Assembly (NCBI GenBank): GCA_902538225.1 | Contig: CACBEF010000008.1 | Coordinates: forward strand, 1-49,320 | Origin: an uncultured Prochlorococcus sp. | Lineage (GTDB): Bacteria > Cyanobacteriota > Cyanobacteriia > PCC-6307 > Cyanobiaceae | Direction: 5' to 3' | Length of the DNA: 49,320 nucleotides | Shown here: positions 18,455-26,329 of the stretch, piece after piece | How positions within the stretch are numbered: the first letter of the stretch is position 1 | How the letters are laid out: every line of letters starts with the position of its first letter | Translations under genes and position numbers: made by a program | Notes under the pieces: generated by a model | What the model was told of the DNA's origin: nothing | Database searches by the model: none | Seen by the model: the letters and a program-made list of their open reading frames with translations, nothing else

Positions 18455-18889
18455 TTGAATCAGATATTCCAGAGACTCTCATCAGTATTTTTGTATACTT
18501 TGCCATTAAATGCATCAATACCTTTTGGATATTATTTGTTCTATAAATATTCATTTTTAAAAATACTATTATTAATAACTTTCCCTATAGCAATAATTGA
18601 AAAATCTTTGCCTTTTGGTAGTTTTTTATTATTTATAATTTTGTTTGCTGGATTAGCAAGAAATCAAAATGTTCCCTATTTCGTTAGATATAACGCATGC
18701 CAAGCATTACTTATTGATATTGCTTTGATAATAATTTCATATCTCTTGAGAATATTTCCCATAGTTGAATTAGGCTTAATAATTTTTATATTTGCACTAT
18801 GTATTTTTATTTATTCGATTTCTCAATGTATTTATGGAGTTGAACCTGAAATTCCCTTAATTAGTAAATCTGTAAGAATGCAAATTTAA
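18455..18889 (+). CDS. Tic20-like membrane protein
   Basis: A 144-residue protein with four hydrophobic helices (about 10-30, 35-48, 55-70 with 85-99, and 103-122). The stretch V-P-Y-F-V-R-Y-N-A-C-Q-A-L-L-I-D-I at 74-90 is the hallmark of the Tic20/DUF4870-like family. In plastids Tic20 belongs to the protein import channel; the role of the cyanobacterial relatives is not settled. The start is TTG at 18455, which gives M-N-Q-I-F-Q-R-L. The 3' end is 27 bp from the convergent 109-residue gene. Confidence 0.8.
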   Translation: MNQIFQRLSSVFLYTLPLNASIPFGYYLFYKYSFLKILLLITFPIAIIEKSLPFGSFLLFIILFAGLARNQNVPYFVRYNACQALLIDIALIIISYLLRIFPIVELGLIIFIFALCIFIYSISQCIYGVEPEIPLISKSVRMQI

Positions 18890-18916
18890 AAAGATTTATA
18901 GAATTACTGACTTTCT

Positions 18917-19246
18917 TCAGCACTCATTCAGAATAGATTCCCATCTTTGTTGACTTGCCTTTATTGCTTGCATTGGCGGATTAGCCCCCTCTATTTCAAA
19001 GGCTTTAATTAATGATTTGTTAGCTAATAGACCTAATCTTGCGGCCTCTCTTTGCCTAGAGCATACTTTTTTTCTTGATCCCTCTTTTAAACTATTTTCG
19101 ATTTCTTTAAGAATCTGGCTAGCTTCATTCGATTTAGAATAAAAATCATTCATGTAAACATCAAGTGCCGTATCAGCAAAGATTTCATCAGGAGAGATTA
19201 TTGTGACTAAGCACACTATAAAACTTAAAAATACTAATATTTTCAT
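18917..19246 (-). CDS. Small exported hypothetical protein
   Basis: The 109-residue protein has a signal peptide (residues 1-25, likely cut after I-F-A). The mature part is helical, with two cysteines (K-V-C-S-R at about 62 and the C-terminal N-E-C) that could form a disulfide in the periplasm or lumen. I do not recognise the family. It starts 7 bp after the stop of the membrane protein gene at 19254, so they probably form one unit. Confidence 0.7.
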   Translation of the reverse strand: MKILVFLSFIVCLVTIISPDEIFADTALDVYMNDFYSKSNEASQILKEIENSLKEGSRKKVCSRQREAARLGLLANKSLIKAFEIEGANPPMQAIKASQQRWESILNEC

Positions 19247-19253
19247 AAGAATC

Positions 19254-19838
19254 TTAAGTAATTTTTTTGTCCGATCTCTTTAATACTAAATAAAAGGTAA
19301 GGACACTAATTGTTCCAGATGGGCCTATTAAAACATGCCAAAATTGATCGCCACTAATTGAGAGCCTTGTGCCAAAGAAAGTCGTAAAAATAATACCAAA
19401 TATTGGGTAAAGAATGAAAAGCCAATCTTTAAAAACTCTTTGCCAATTTATAATTAGAAGGATACTTATTATTACTTGAAAAAGGAGAGCAATAGTTTTA
19501 TCAAATAAAAAATATGAGATTATTGAACATAAAGAAATGCAAAAATTAGTTTTTTGAATAGATTTATTTTTTATAACTGATATCGATAAACACGTTAGAC
19601 CTAAAGATAGGAAAGAATAAAATAACCAATTAAATAAAGAGGAGCGATCTACATAAATCCAAGATGTTTGGGTATGATCTATCATTTCAGAAATCGATGC
19701 CAATCCTAAAAAAATAAAACCCAAAGGTATCAATTTGTTCTTGCTTATATGTTTGAATTTATTGATCGATCTAATACCTAATAATATTGGGATGATTGCC
19801 GCTTGAAAGTGGGCAAATAATAAAATTGAAAAAAACAA
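19254..19838 (-). CDS. Hypothetical integral membrane protein
   Basis: A 194-residue protein with about six hydrophobic helices and short loops, beginning F-F-S-I-L-L-F-A-H-F-Q-A. No family was recognised. A conserved-looking loop (M-I-D-H-T-Q-T-S-W-I-Y) and G-D-Q-F-W-H-V-L-I-G-P near the C-terminus may bind a cofactor or lipid. The only standard start is the TTG at 19838; an in-frame TGA lies 9 bp before it. It is followed closely by the small exported protein gene. Confidence 0.7.
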   Translation of the reverse strand: MFFSILLFAHFQAAIIPILLGIRSINKFKHISKNKLIPLGFIFLGLASISEMIDHTQTSWIYVDRSSLFNWLFYSFLSLGLTCLSISVIKNKSIQKTNFCISLCSIISYFLFDKTIALLFQVIISILLIINWQRVFKDWLFILYPIFGIIFTTFFGTRLSISGDQFWHVLIGPSGTISVLTFYLVLKRSDKKIT

Positions 19839-19890
19839 AATAAATTCTCAAACTTAATTCATCCTAATTTAAATAAAAAACAGTTTCGAG

Positions 19891-20091
19891 TCACCTGAGT
19901 AGAGAAAGGTACCATTGCCCGATAACTATAATCAATATTGTAAGAACAAAAGGGAAAGCAGGATATCGTGTTTGAAAATTAGCAGGTGGCCAAGGAGACC
20001 AAGATATTAATCTTCCTTGAGGTTCATTTGAAATAACTTTTTTTTTCGATTTTTTGGATATTAAATTATCTTTGGCAAATCCTTTACTCAT
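19891..20091 (-). CDS. Small single-span membrane protein
   Basis: The 66-residue protein has a Lys-rich N-terminus (K-K-S-K-K-K), a Pro/Trp-rich middle (S-W-S-P-W-P-P-A-N-F) and one hydrophobic helix near the C-terminus (about residues 46-63). It was not recognised, but the composition resembles small thylakoid or inner-membrane proteins conserved among cyanobacteria. It lies between the 194-residue membrane protein and tRNA-Ser. Confidence 0.6.
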   Translation of the reverse strand: MSKGFAKDNLISKKSKKKVISNEPQGRLISWSPWPPANFQTRYPAFPFVLTILIIVIGQWYLSLLR

Positions 20092-20165
20092 AATCTAAAT
20101 AAAATTTATCCTAACAAGAACGTTTCAAAAGGGCGTTTATATTATTCAGTTCTTTCTATTTGAAC

Positions 20166-20251
20166 GGAGGGGGTGGGATTCGAACCCACGGTGCCCTTGC
20201 AGACACGCTAGTTTTCAAGACTAGAGCCTTAAACCACTCGACCACCCCTCC
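20166..20251 (-). tRNA. tRNA-Ser (UGA anticodon)
   Basis: Read on the minus strand, a perfect seven-base-pair acceptor stem (GGAGGGG with CCCCTCC) encloses a D arm, an anticodon stem CTAGT/ACTAG with loop CTTGAAA (anticodon TGA), a long variable arm typical of tRNA-Ser, and a T arm with GTTCGAATC. The length is 86 nt. The 3' CCA is not encoded. The 5' half is repeated at 21614-21659, so this gene marks one edge of an integrated element. Confidence 0.97.
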
Positions 20252-20370
20252 AAAAATGCGAGTATCAAGTTTTACTCACCTATCATTATAGCAAAGGGAA
20301 TTAACGGTCTAAATATTCCTTGATTGTCTATATAAATAAATAAGATTGCAACTATATAGTTTATTGAAAG

Positions 20371-21276
20371 TTAATTAAACTTTTTTGAAAATAGATTTTT
20401 GATCTTTTTTTTAATTAAATAAACTTTCAAAATTCTAAATGAGGCAAACATTTTTACAAAAATCAAAAATTGAATTTTTGCTAAATATTTATTCAAATTA
20501 AATATTCTAAAAAGAAAAAACCTCTGGAATAATGTTAAAACATAATTTAATTCAACATTGAATTCAGATAATTTTTTATTGACATGCAAAGAATTGGGTT
20601 CTTTATTAATTCTTAGATAAATTAAATTATCAATTTTTAATTTATCTGAGGGTTCAAGATTTTTACAAATATTATTTATTAAGATCTTTCCTGGGAAATC
20701 TTTAGTAAATTCTTGCATTGAGTATTTTATTAATTTAACTTTTAAGGTCCTGTTGAATAATTCAAAATATTTATGATAATCAAAAATAAATATCCATTTA
20801 GTCTTTTCGTTACCTGTAGAATAATATCCTTTTTTTAATATTTGATTTGCCATTAATTTATAGTTAGTCACGATATTATGTTTTGAAAGTTCACTATATA
20901 GAGATTCGAAATATGAAAATTGATCTCTCGTACAGACATGCCACTCTATGTCATATATTTTAAATTTATTTGCAATCGTTACTAACTCTTTTGCAAGGGA
21001 AGATTCTTTTAAATAATATTCGAAATCTTCAGATGAAAATAAAATAATACTGTTATCTTTAAGCAATTTCTTAGCCTTTTTTAGTGAATATGTAAAAAGT
21101 GAAAAATTATTATTTATTACTTCGTGAGCAACTCTGTGATGACCTGGACCTTCAAAATTTTCATAAGTTGGATAATACAACCCAAATTTTTCAAGGTTAT
21201 TCTTCTCTTTAAATATTAGTGATTGAAAACTTGTAGTAGCTGTTTTATGCAATCCTATATGAAAAACTATTTTCAT
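20371..21276 (-). CDS. Sulfotransferase-like protein (island cargo)
   Basis: The 301-residue protein begins with H-I-G-L-H-K-T-A-T-T-S (residues 6-16), which matches the 5'-phosphosulfate-binding loop of PAPS-dependent sulfotransferases (G-x-x-K-(T/S)-G/A-T-T). A plausible second family segment, I-I-L-F-S-S-E-D-F, lies at about 77-85. The C-terminal third is very Phe/Lys-rich and less conserved in look. Such enzymes often decorate cell-surface glycans and are common in genomic islands. The gene is more AT-rich by eye than the core genes around it, and it lies between the two tRNA-Ser copies. The actual substrate is unknown. Confidence 0.65.
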   Translation of the reverse strand: MKIVFHIGLHKTATTSFQSLIFKEKNNLEKFGLYYPTYENFEGPGHHRVAHEVINNNFSLFTYSLKKAKKLLKDNSIILFSSEDFEYYLKESSLAKELVTIANKFKIYDIEWHVCTRDQFSYFESLYSELSKHNIVTNYKLMANQILKKGYYSTGNEKTKWIFIFDYHKYFELFNRTLKVKLIKYSMQEFTKDFPGKILINNICKNLEPSDKLKIDNLIYLRINKEPNSLHVNKKLSEFNVELNYVLTLFQRFFLFRIFNLNKYLAKIQFLIFVKMFASFRILKVYLIKKKIKNLFSKKFN

Positions 21277-21613
21277 TAATTAATTAAAATAGAAGAATGG
21301 ATAATCAAACTTTAGTTTAAGGAGTAAGATATTAAATGTTCAACTTGAGATGTTTAATATAATATTTGCGTCAATTGGATTTTTCAAGAAAAATACTTCA
21401 ACTGTATACACCTCAAGAATGAAATCTACTGGTGCAAGCTAAAAAATTAGATAGTTCTTGTCCTGAGGACTAGAGTCCTAAACAAGTTTAGAAAGTGGCA
21501 ACATATTGGCAACGCTATGGAGCTATAGCAGTTTTATGATATTTTGAGACTTAATAAGAAGATAGTTATATTAGTTGTTCTTGAGGATTATATTTTTTCT
21601 TCTTAAAATAGTT
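21277..21613. other. Non-coding part of the island, possible decayed gene
   Basis: No intact gene. An ATG at 21336 follows a good AAGGAG site, but its frame meets TAA after eight codons. The same frame then continues to 21539 with five stops in total; pieces such as K-V-A-T-Y-W-Q-R-Y-G-A-I-A-V-L look protein-like. The number of stops is about that expected by chance, so this is weak evidence for a pseudogene. The palindrome AGGACTAGAGTCCT (21466-21479) and a near-repeat TGGCAACATAT/TGGCAACGCTAT (about 21497-21519) lie here too. Confidence 0.35.
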
Positions 21614-21659
21614 ACGATAGTTTTCAAGACTAGAGCCTTAAACCACTCGACCACCACTC
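21614..21659 (-). repeat. Partial tRNA-Ser copy (att-site remnant)
   Basis: Forty-four of 46 bases match tRNA-Ser positions 20205-20250, including a run of 38 identical bases (21618-21655). It contains the anticodon loop but lacks the variable and T arms and the 3' acceptor strand, so it cannot make a tRNA. The long gap that follows, 21660-21874, shows no gene. Confidence 0.85.
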
Positions 21660-21874
21660 TCAAGGGTTCTTCAGTTTTATTGAAATAAAAACTATAACAT
21701 AACAAATTAGTCACAGTCTATAAATTCAAAGATTTAAAAATTATTTCAAGAAACTAGTTTGAGATAGGAATTTTTATTAATAATCATGAGTTAAACCGTT
21801 TTAACAATCTATCATTAGTCAAATCTAGTCCACAAAATGTGTTCACAAAAAATCTAGTTTGCTTTCAAAAAAAA

Positions 21875-22024
21875 TCACCCAAAGTTGACATTTTGTTGAA
21901 ATAAACCAAATAAGTTATTCCCAACTATGGCAGCGATTATTAAAACGAAGGCAACTATGGCGAAAAGAGCACTTACATCTTTTATGTTATAGGGTGCTTT
22001 AAATAAAGGTTTTTGGTCTGCCAT
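21875..22024 (-). CDS. 49-residue single-span membrane protein
   Basis: A short gene that length filters would miss. The ATG at 22024 begins M-A-D-Q-K-P-L-F-K-A-P. A hydrophobic helix runs over about residues 20-38 (A-L-F-A-I-V-A-F-V-L-I-I-A-A-I-V-G), and the protein ends N-V-N-F-G before a TGA. The form (polar N-terminus, one helix, short amphipathic tail) is that of small photosystem or thylakoid proteins, but I cannot match it to a named subunit. It lies just outside the tRNA island. Confidence 0.6.
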   Translation of the reverse strand: MADQKPLFKAPYNIKDVSALFAIVAFVLIIAAIVGNNLFGLFQQNVNFG

Positions 22025-22116
22025 GGTTATCTAAATATATAAATGCAATTGAATCATATTATTTTAATGCATTTGAGAAGTATTAAGTTATTTTTTTAGT
22101 CTAAGAATGGATAATA

Positions 22117-22141
22117 AAAAAGCCACTAAAAGTGGCTTTTT
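22117..22141 (-). terminator. Rho-independent terminator, bidirectional form
   Basis: A perfect 11-bp inverted repeat, AAAAAGCCACT / AGTGGCTTTTT, has a 3-nt AAA loop, with T runs on both strands. On the minus strand it ends the DUF4278 transcript, whose stop is at 22182. A 20-bp tandem duplication containing GTTAAATAAACTAG (22152-22165 and 22172-22185) separates the two. Confidence 0.8.
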
Positions 22142-22181
22142 CTATTTAATGGTTAAATAAACTAGTTAATTGTTAAATAAA

Positions 22182-22283
22182 CTAGCTTGTGTAAGCTTTT
22201 CCTCTATAAGTTAGTTCATTGTGCTGCTTTTTAGCTGCTTCTTTGTTCTGGACGTACTTTTGTCCTCTGTAAATTAGAGTCAT
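22182..22283 (-). CDS. DUF4278-type small peptide
   Basis: A 33-residue gene. The protein starts M-T-L-I-Y-R-G-Q-K-Y and repeats the motif later as L-T-Y-R-G-K-A-Y before the stop. This (L-x-Y-R-G-x-x-Y) is the signature of the DUF4278 family, very common as short genes in marine picocyanobacteria. Function is unknown. A GGAG ribosome-binding site is 8 nt before the ATG, inside a predicted hairpin. The terminator at 22117-22141 follows. Confidence 0.78.
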   Translation of the reverse strand: MTLIYRGQKYVQNKEAAKKQHNELTYRGKAYTS

Positions 22284-22286
22284 TTT

Positions 22287-22380
22287 TTAAGCTCCGGTTT
22301 CGCTTAAGTCCCCGTTCCATGGCTTAAGTCGATTTGCGGCTTGCTATACGCAAGTTGAACGTTTTGGTAGCGGTTGCTAC
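22287..22380 (-). ncRNA. Structured 5' leader or small RNA upstream of the DUF4278 gene
   Basis: This stretch is clearly richer in G and C than the surrounding DNA. Read on the minus strand it has three simple hairpins: GTAGC/GCTAC with an AACC loop (22367-22380), CTTGC/GCAAG (22340-22354) and TTAAGC/GCTTAA (22287-22307). The last holds the GGAG ribosome-binding site. It may be a translation-controlling leader or a separate small RNA. I do not recognise it as a known Yfr RNA. The rest of the gap, 22381-22588, is AT-rich with no clear gene. Confidence 0.45.
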
Positions 22381-22588
22381 AAATTTATAATATCATCCAT
22401 TGAAATTATTTGTCTAGGTTTTTAATAAATAAACTTAATAGATTAATGATAAATTAGGTTTCTGATAAAAATATTTATCATAATCCCGGCGTAATTGCTT
22501 ACAGGTTACATTTTGTTCGTTTTTGAGATGTATTTTTTATTTAATGAACTTTTAAATGTAAAATTCTTAAGATTATAAAATTTGTTTT

Positions 22589-22783
22589 ATGTTTTCTAGA
22601 AGCAAAAAACCTACAGTAAAAAAATCTGCAATAGTTGAAGAGACTCCATTATTTGCTCAATTATTACCATTCGCAAACAAAATGAATGATAAGGTTCAAT
22701 TGGTAAATGCTTTGGCTTTTACTTTTATTATGGGATTCTCAATTTTTGGAATTGCTTTATGGAAATTATCAGGGCTGACCTAA
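22589..22783 (+). CDS. Small single-span membrane protein, 64 residues
   Basis: The protein starts M-F-S-R-S-K-K-P with a basic N-terminus, then a mixed segment, then one hydrophobic helix (about residues 42-60, A-L-A-F-T-F-I-M-G-F-S-I-F-G). A full-length frame, a start ATG and a basic, inside-positive head make a real gene likely. No family was recognised. Its stop overlaps the convergent 88-residue gene by 4 bp. Confidence 0.6.
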   Translation: MFSRSKKPTVKKSAIVEETPLFAQLLPFANKMNDKVQLVNALAFTFIMGFSIFGIALWKLSGLT

Positions 22784-23046
22784 TTATTTAATTTTTGCAA
22801 TGCATTAATTTTTGATTCTTTGTTTTCAATTATCGTTATCAACCATCTAGAGGCTAGACCTCTGGATATTGATCTATTTTTTAGAAATCTACATATATAT
22901 ACGTGTAGATTTTTTTCGTTTTTGGAGTTAAATTTTTCCTCAAAAGCTAAGATATCCTCTTCTGACGTTCTTTTTCTTAACTCGTCCACTAATGCATGAC
23001 TAGAGGAATCATTAAAAAAGTTCCCAATATTTAAGCTTAATGTCAT
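22780..23046 (-). CDS. Hypothetical protein, 88 residues
   Basis: A small, mostly helical, charged soluble protein with no signal or membrane segment. Features are S-S-S-H-A-L-V-D-E-L near the start and H-V-Y-I-C-R-F-L in the middle. The family was not recognised. It is convergent with the 64-residue gene and is 88 bp upstream of the nrdJ stop on the same strand. Confidence 0.55.
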   Translation of the reverse strand: MTLSLNIGNFFNDSSSHALVDELRKRTSEEDILAFEEKFNSKNEKNLHVYICRFLKNRSISRGLASRWLITIIENKESKINALQKLNN

Positions 23047-23134
23047 AAATAATTTATGTCCCTATTTAAGAGGTAGCCATAAATTAAATTTTTAAAAACT
23101 AATTTATATTTTTTATTTACAAATAATTCAAAAT

Positions 23135-25468
23135 TTAATCCTTTGGTTTAGCAAGAGGAAGCAAGCACTTATCTGAATCACAACCTGCTGGTCCTGCTTC
23201 AGATAGTTCTCCAATATCATATTTATTAAGAGCATCAAAGAAATCGTTATTAACTTTCCTTTCTATTACTTTATTTTGCAATGATATATATTCATCTTTA
23301 CTTATTGGTTCAAATGGTAATCTAGGGAAAGTAGCGTTAGCACTAAATCTAGCTAGCAATGCCGCTGAAATATATCCCTCGTTATTTTCTATTGCAGTAT
23401 GAATAGCTTTAGCTAAATCCTCGATTTCATTTTCTCTAAATTCTACGGTTGCAGAGGTATTATGCTCTGTGTAAAATTTCTGCACTTGCATGTAAAAATC
23501 AAATTGAGCTAATGCTGAGAAATTATTGATGTCTATTTGGTCTGCGCCGTCTATATTTGCCCAACTAACTTCTGTAGGGATTTCAACTAACCATTCTGTA
23601 CATCTAGGATCAAATGGATTATCGAGCAAGCAACCATTTTCATCTTTATCAGATTGAGAGGGAACAACTGAGTAACCATAATCCATGCAAGCTAAAGCGA
23701 TTGGATCATTTTTTCTGAAAGTTATTCTTCTAATGAATCTTTGAGCTTTTGGAGGATGCCATCCTGGAGCTGCTCCTGTTAAAAGACTTTTAGTCCCAGC
23801 TGGCTGAACAGTTGTACATCGATTTGGTCTTCTTAGATTATGTTTATCACAATATTCCCAGACAGTTTCTTTTACTATCTTTCTCCAGGAATCTAGGAAT
23901 TTAGCTTCCTTTTCTTTGAAAGCCTTTCCTTCTTCGCTATTTGGCCTTCCTGCTTCCCACCACTTCAACCATGGCGTCCCAAAAGCATGAACACAAAAAT
24001 CAAATAATCCAGTGAAACTTACACCGACAATAGGGTCATATTCTCTACTTTTTCTGTAACGCTCAACTTCAAATTCATGATTAAGTAAGCATGCTACAGA
24101 AAGAGCTGCTGCCTTAAAAGCTTTTTTTTGCTCTTCAAAATTTTCAGGATCTATCTGATTTAAATGAACTTCAGCCAAATTGCAGTGGAAATCATTTCCC
24201 AAGATCTCACCACAAGGGTTAAGTCCATATCGGCTCATCCTGTGGTCTAGTTCTTCTTCAGAGAATGGACCATAACTACTATTTATCCAATTTCTCGCTT
24301 CATCCTTACCTTGCTCTGAGTAGATTTCAATAAATTCCTTTCTCAATTCGTCATCTTTGAGAATATCTGCATTTGACCTTGCGATTGCTTCTGGAGCAAA
24401 TTGAATAGCTCCCTCACCTGAGTGGAATTGTTTTGTTACAGCATCCAAAACAGTTTGGTAAGTGGGTTTTGTATGGTAAACCCTAGTATGATTAGCCATC
24501 CTGAGGGCATCTTTCTCAGGATCTATTCTCCAATTACCATTCTCATCTTGACTCCATAAATTTTCTTTTGCCGATGCTGCTTCTTTATCATCTGAAGCAA
24601 ATTGTCTCATTCCAGCACTTCTTCTTATATTCCCAGCAACTATAGTTACTGCAGCTTCATCAATTAATAAACAACACTCTACTGTACTTAATTTCCTGCC
24701 TATCGCCTTTCCAAGAAGTGATGCGACTCTGGAGTAGAGATCTTTCAATTTAATAGGATTTGCCATCCCACCAAAACCTTTTAATGATTCTCCAGCAGGT
24801 CTAATATCTTCCAAATTTATATAAACATCAATTTCTCTTTCAAGATTTTCATTACTTGATGCCTCAAGAAGATATTTATAGCTATCTACCCAGCCTCTTC
24901 TGCTATCTCCAACTTTGATGTGAAGATCTTTCCCTTTTATTTCTAATGATGACTTTTCTTCTCTTTGATCTTTAGGAGTTATTCCAACTTCACTGACTGA
25001 TTTAATATTTATTTTGTTAATTACCGTAGGTAAATTATTTATAAAATGAGGCTCAATTATTGCACCTGTTCCACATCCCATCATTGCTAAGTCCATCATT
25101 AACGCGAAGGCTTCCCAATCAATTAAGTTCGTTGAAGTACAGTTATACGCCCCAGAGAAATTTTGGTTTTTATTAATCCAAGGAGTTCCTCCAATCCATA
25201 GCCATCTCCCTGAAGGTTGGGCTTTTTGGTTGCTTTGCATCTCTCTCATTAGGATCAATTCTTCATCAGAAAGTTTTCCTAATTCTTTTAATCCAGATAA
25301 ATTCCTTTCGCCTACTTCGCTCCAGTTCTCCCTTTTGCCAGATGAAGTTTTTCTACTGTAAGATCTGAAAAAAACTGGATAAGCAGCTGGCGCAGTGTTT
25401 GGAAAATCATCTTTTTTAAGATTATTGGAATTGCTCTCTGAAGAAGCTTTATTTGGTGCAACAGTCAC
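23135..25468 (-). CDS. nrdJ: Class II (adenosylcobalamin-dependent) ribonucleotide reductase
   Basis: The enzyme reduces ribonucleotides to deoxyribonucleotides using vitamin B12. Key residues are visible: the N-P-C-G-E loop with the radical-site cysteine, P-A-G-T-K-S-L-L-T-G-A-A-P-G, and the C-terminal redox pair in A-G-C-D-S-D-K-C. The C-x4-C spacing is that of the monomeric triphosphate reductase type. I placed the start at GTG 25468, giving M-T-V-A-P-N-K and 777 residues. The frame stays open to an ATG at 25531, but those 21 extra residues (Phe/Tyr-rich) do not look like family sequence. The CbiX at 12806 fits the B12 need. Confidence 0.93.
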   Translation of the reverse strand: MTVAPNKASSESNSNNLKKDDFPNTAPAAYPVFFRSYSRKTSSGKRENWSEVGERNLSGLKELGKLSDEELILMREMQSNQKAQPSGRWLWIGGTPWINKNQNFSGAYNCTSTNLIDWEAFALMMDLAMMGCGTGAIIEPHFINNLPTVINKINIKSVSEVGITPKDQREEKSSLEIKGKDLHIKVGDSRRGWVDSYKYLLEASSNENLEREIDVYINLEDIRPAGESLKGFGGMANPIKLKDLYSRVASLLGKAIGRKLSTVECCLLIDEAAVTIVAGNIRRSAGMRQFASDDKEAASAKENLWSQDENGNWRIDPEKDALRMANHTRVYHTKPTYQTVLDAVTKQFHSGEGAIQFAPEAIARSNADILKDDELRKEFIEIYSEQGKDEARNWINSSYGPFSEEELDHRMSRYGLNPCGEILGNDFHCNLAEVHLNQIDPENFEEQKKAFKAAALSVACLLNHEFEVERYRKSREYDPIVGVSFTGLFDFCVHAFGTPWLKWWEAGRPNSEEGKAFKEKEAKFLDSWRKIVKETVWEYCDKHNLRRPNRCTTVQPAGTKSLLTGAAPGWHPPKAQRFIRRITFRKNDPIALACMDYGYSVVPSQSDKDENGCLLDNPFDPRCTEWLVEIPTEVSWANIDGADQIDINNFSALAQFDFYMQVQKFYTEHNTSATVEFRENEIEDLAKAIHTAIENNEGYISAALLARFSANATFPRLPFEPISKDEYISLQNKVIERKVNNDFFDALNKYDIGELSEAGPAGCDSDKCLLPLAKPKD

Positions 25469-25602
25469 GATAAAAAAAACGTATGTAAATAACCCGTATT
25501 GGAAGAATAACTCTACCTGTGGCGTCTGCAACCATTCTTACCACTATTTAACGGTTTGTGTAGAATTATGTTTAATATGAAATCTTTGTTTCAAGAAAGG
25601 AT

Positions 25603-26298
25603 ATGGAAAGAATCCCTGAACCTGAATTAATGGTAGAAAAAGAGCAGGTCATTTCTTATGACGAAGCTGATTTTTCAGAAGGGGAAGTTAATCTAATTAA
25701 TCAAATAAATTATTATCTTTTGAGAAAAAATATTTCTTTAGGTGAAAAAGATTTAATAGTTGATTTAGGATGCGGCCCAGGAAATATTTCGGAGAAGTTA
25801 GCAATAAAATGGCCTAATACTGAAGTAGTTGGAATAGATGGTTCTAAAGAGATGATTTTAAGAGCAGAATATAATAAAAGTATTTCTACTAATCAAAATA
25901 AATTAAAAAATTTAAGCTACATTTGTTCTGACATCAAAGACATTAAATCAAATAATTTCTTACTTAAAAAAAAAATTAGTTTGCTTGTAAGTAATAGTTT
26001 GATTCATCACATTACCAATCTTGAAGATTTCTTCAAAACCATAAGAAGTTTGTCGAGTAATATCACTGTAAATTTTCACAAGGACTTAAAAAGGCCATTA
26101 GATGAAAAGTCTGCTTTAGAACTCAAAGCACAATGTTCAAATAAATATAATGAGATTTTAACTAATGATTATTATGCATCTTTAAGAGCTTCTTATACTT
26201 TTAAAGAGTTAAAAAATTTCACTTTAGAGAATGATCTATCCTCTTTAGATGTGTTTGAAGAAGGTGATAATTATTTAATAGTCTATGGTAATGTCTAA
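25603..26298 (+). CDS. SAM-dependent methyltransferase (class I)
   Basis: A 231-residue protein with the class I methyltransferase fold. Motif I is V-D-L-G-C-G-P-G-N-I-S (about residues 51-61), the acidic end of strand 2 is V-G-I-D-G-S (about 80-85), and strand 4 is V-S-N-S-L-I-H-H. The rest is not diagnostic, so the target is unknown. The ATG at 25603 follows AAAGGA. prfC begins 31 bp downstream on the same strand. Confidence 0.8.
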   Translation: MERIPEPELMVEKEQVISYDEADFSEGEVNLINQINYYLLRKNISLGEKDLIVDLGCGPGNISEKLAIKWPNTEVVGIDGSKEMILRAEYNKSISTNQNKLKNLSYICSDIKDIKSNNFLLKKKISLLVSNSLIHHITNLEDFFKTIRSLSSNITVNFHKDLKRPLDEKSALELKAQCSNKYNEILTNDYYASLRASYTFKELKNFTLENDLSSLDVFEEGDNYLIVYGNV

Positions 26299-26329
26299 GA
26301 ACTAAGTGAAAGACCCTTATATTAGATAA

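Larger units (their letters stand above)
20205..21659. mobile_element. Small genomic island between tRNA-Ser and a partial tRNA copy
   Basis: Bases 20205-20250, inside tRNA-Ser, recur at 21614-21659 in the same direction with two mismatches in 46. The repeat covers the anticodon arm, D arm and 5' acceptor strand. Such a duplication is the usual trace of tyrosine-recombinase integration at a tRNA. Here the element sits on the 5' side of the tRNA, so the present 5' half would come from the element. The cargo is one sulfotransferase-like gene plus about 330 bp of apparently decayed DNA. No intact integrase is present. It may be a relic of a tRNA-integrating element like the tycheposons described in Prochlorococcus. 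Confidence 0.65.

Noticed and set aside
25469-25602. Cobalamin riboswitch ahead of the B12-dependent nrdJ
   Set aside because: The gap is too short for the element and no conserved box was seen.
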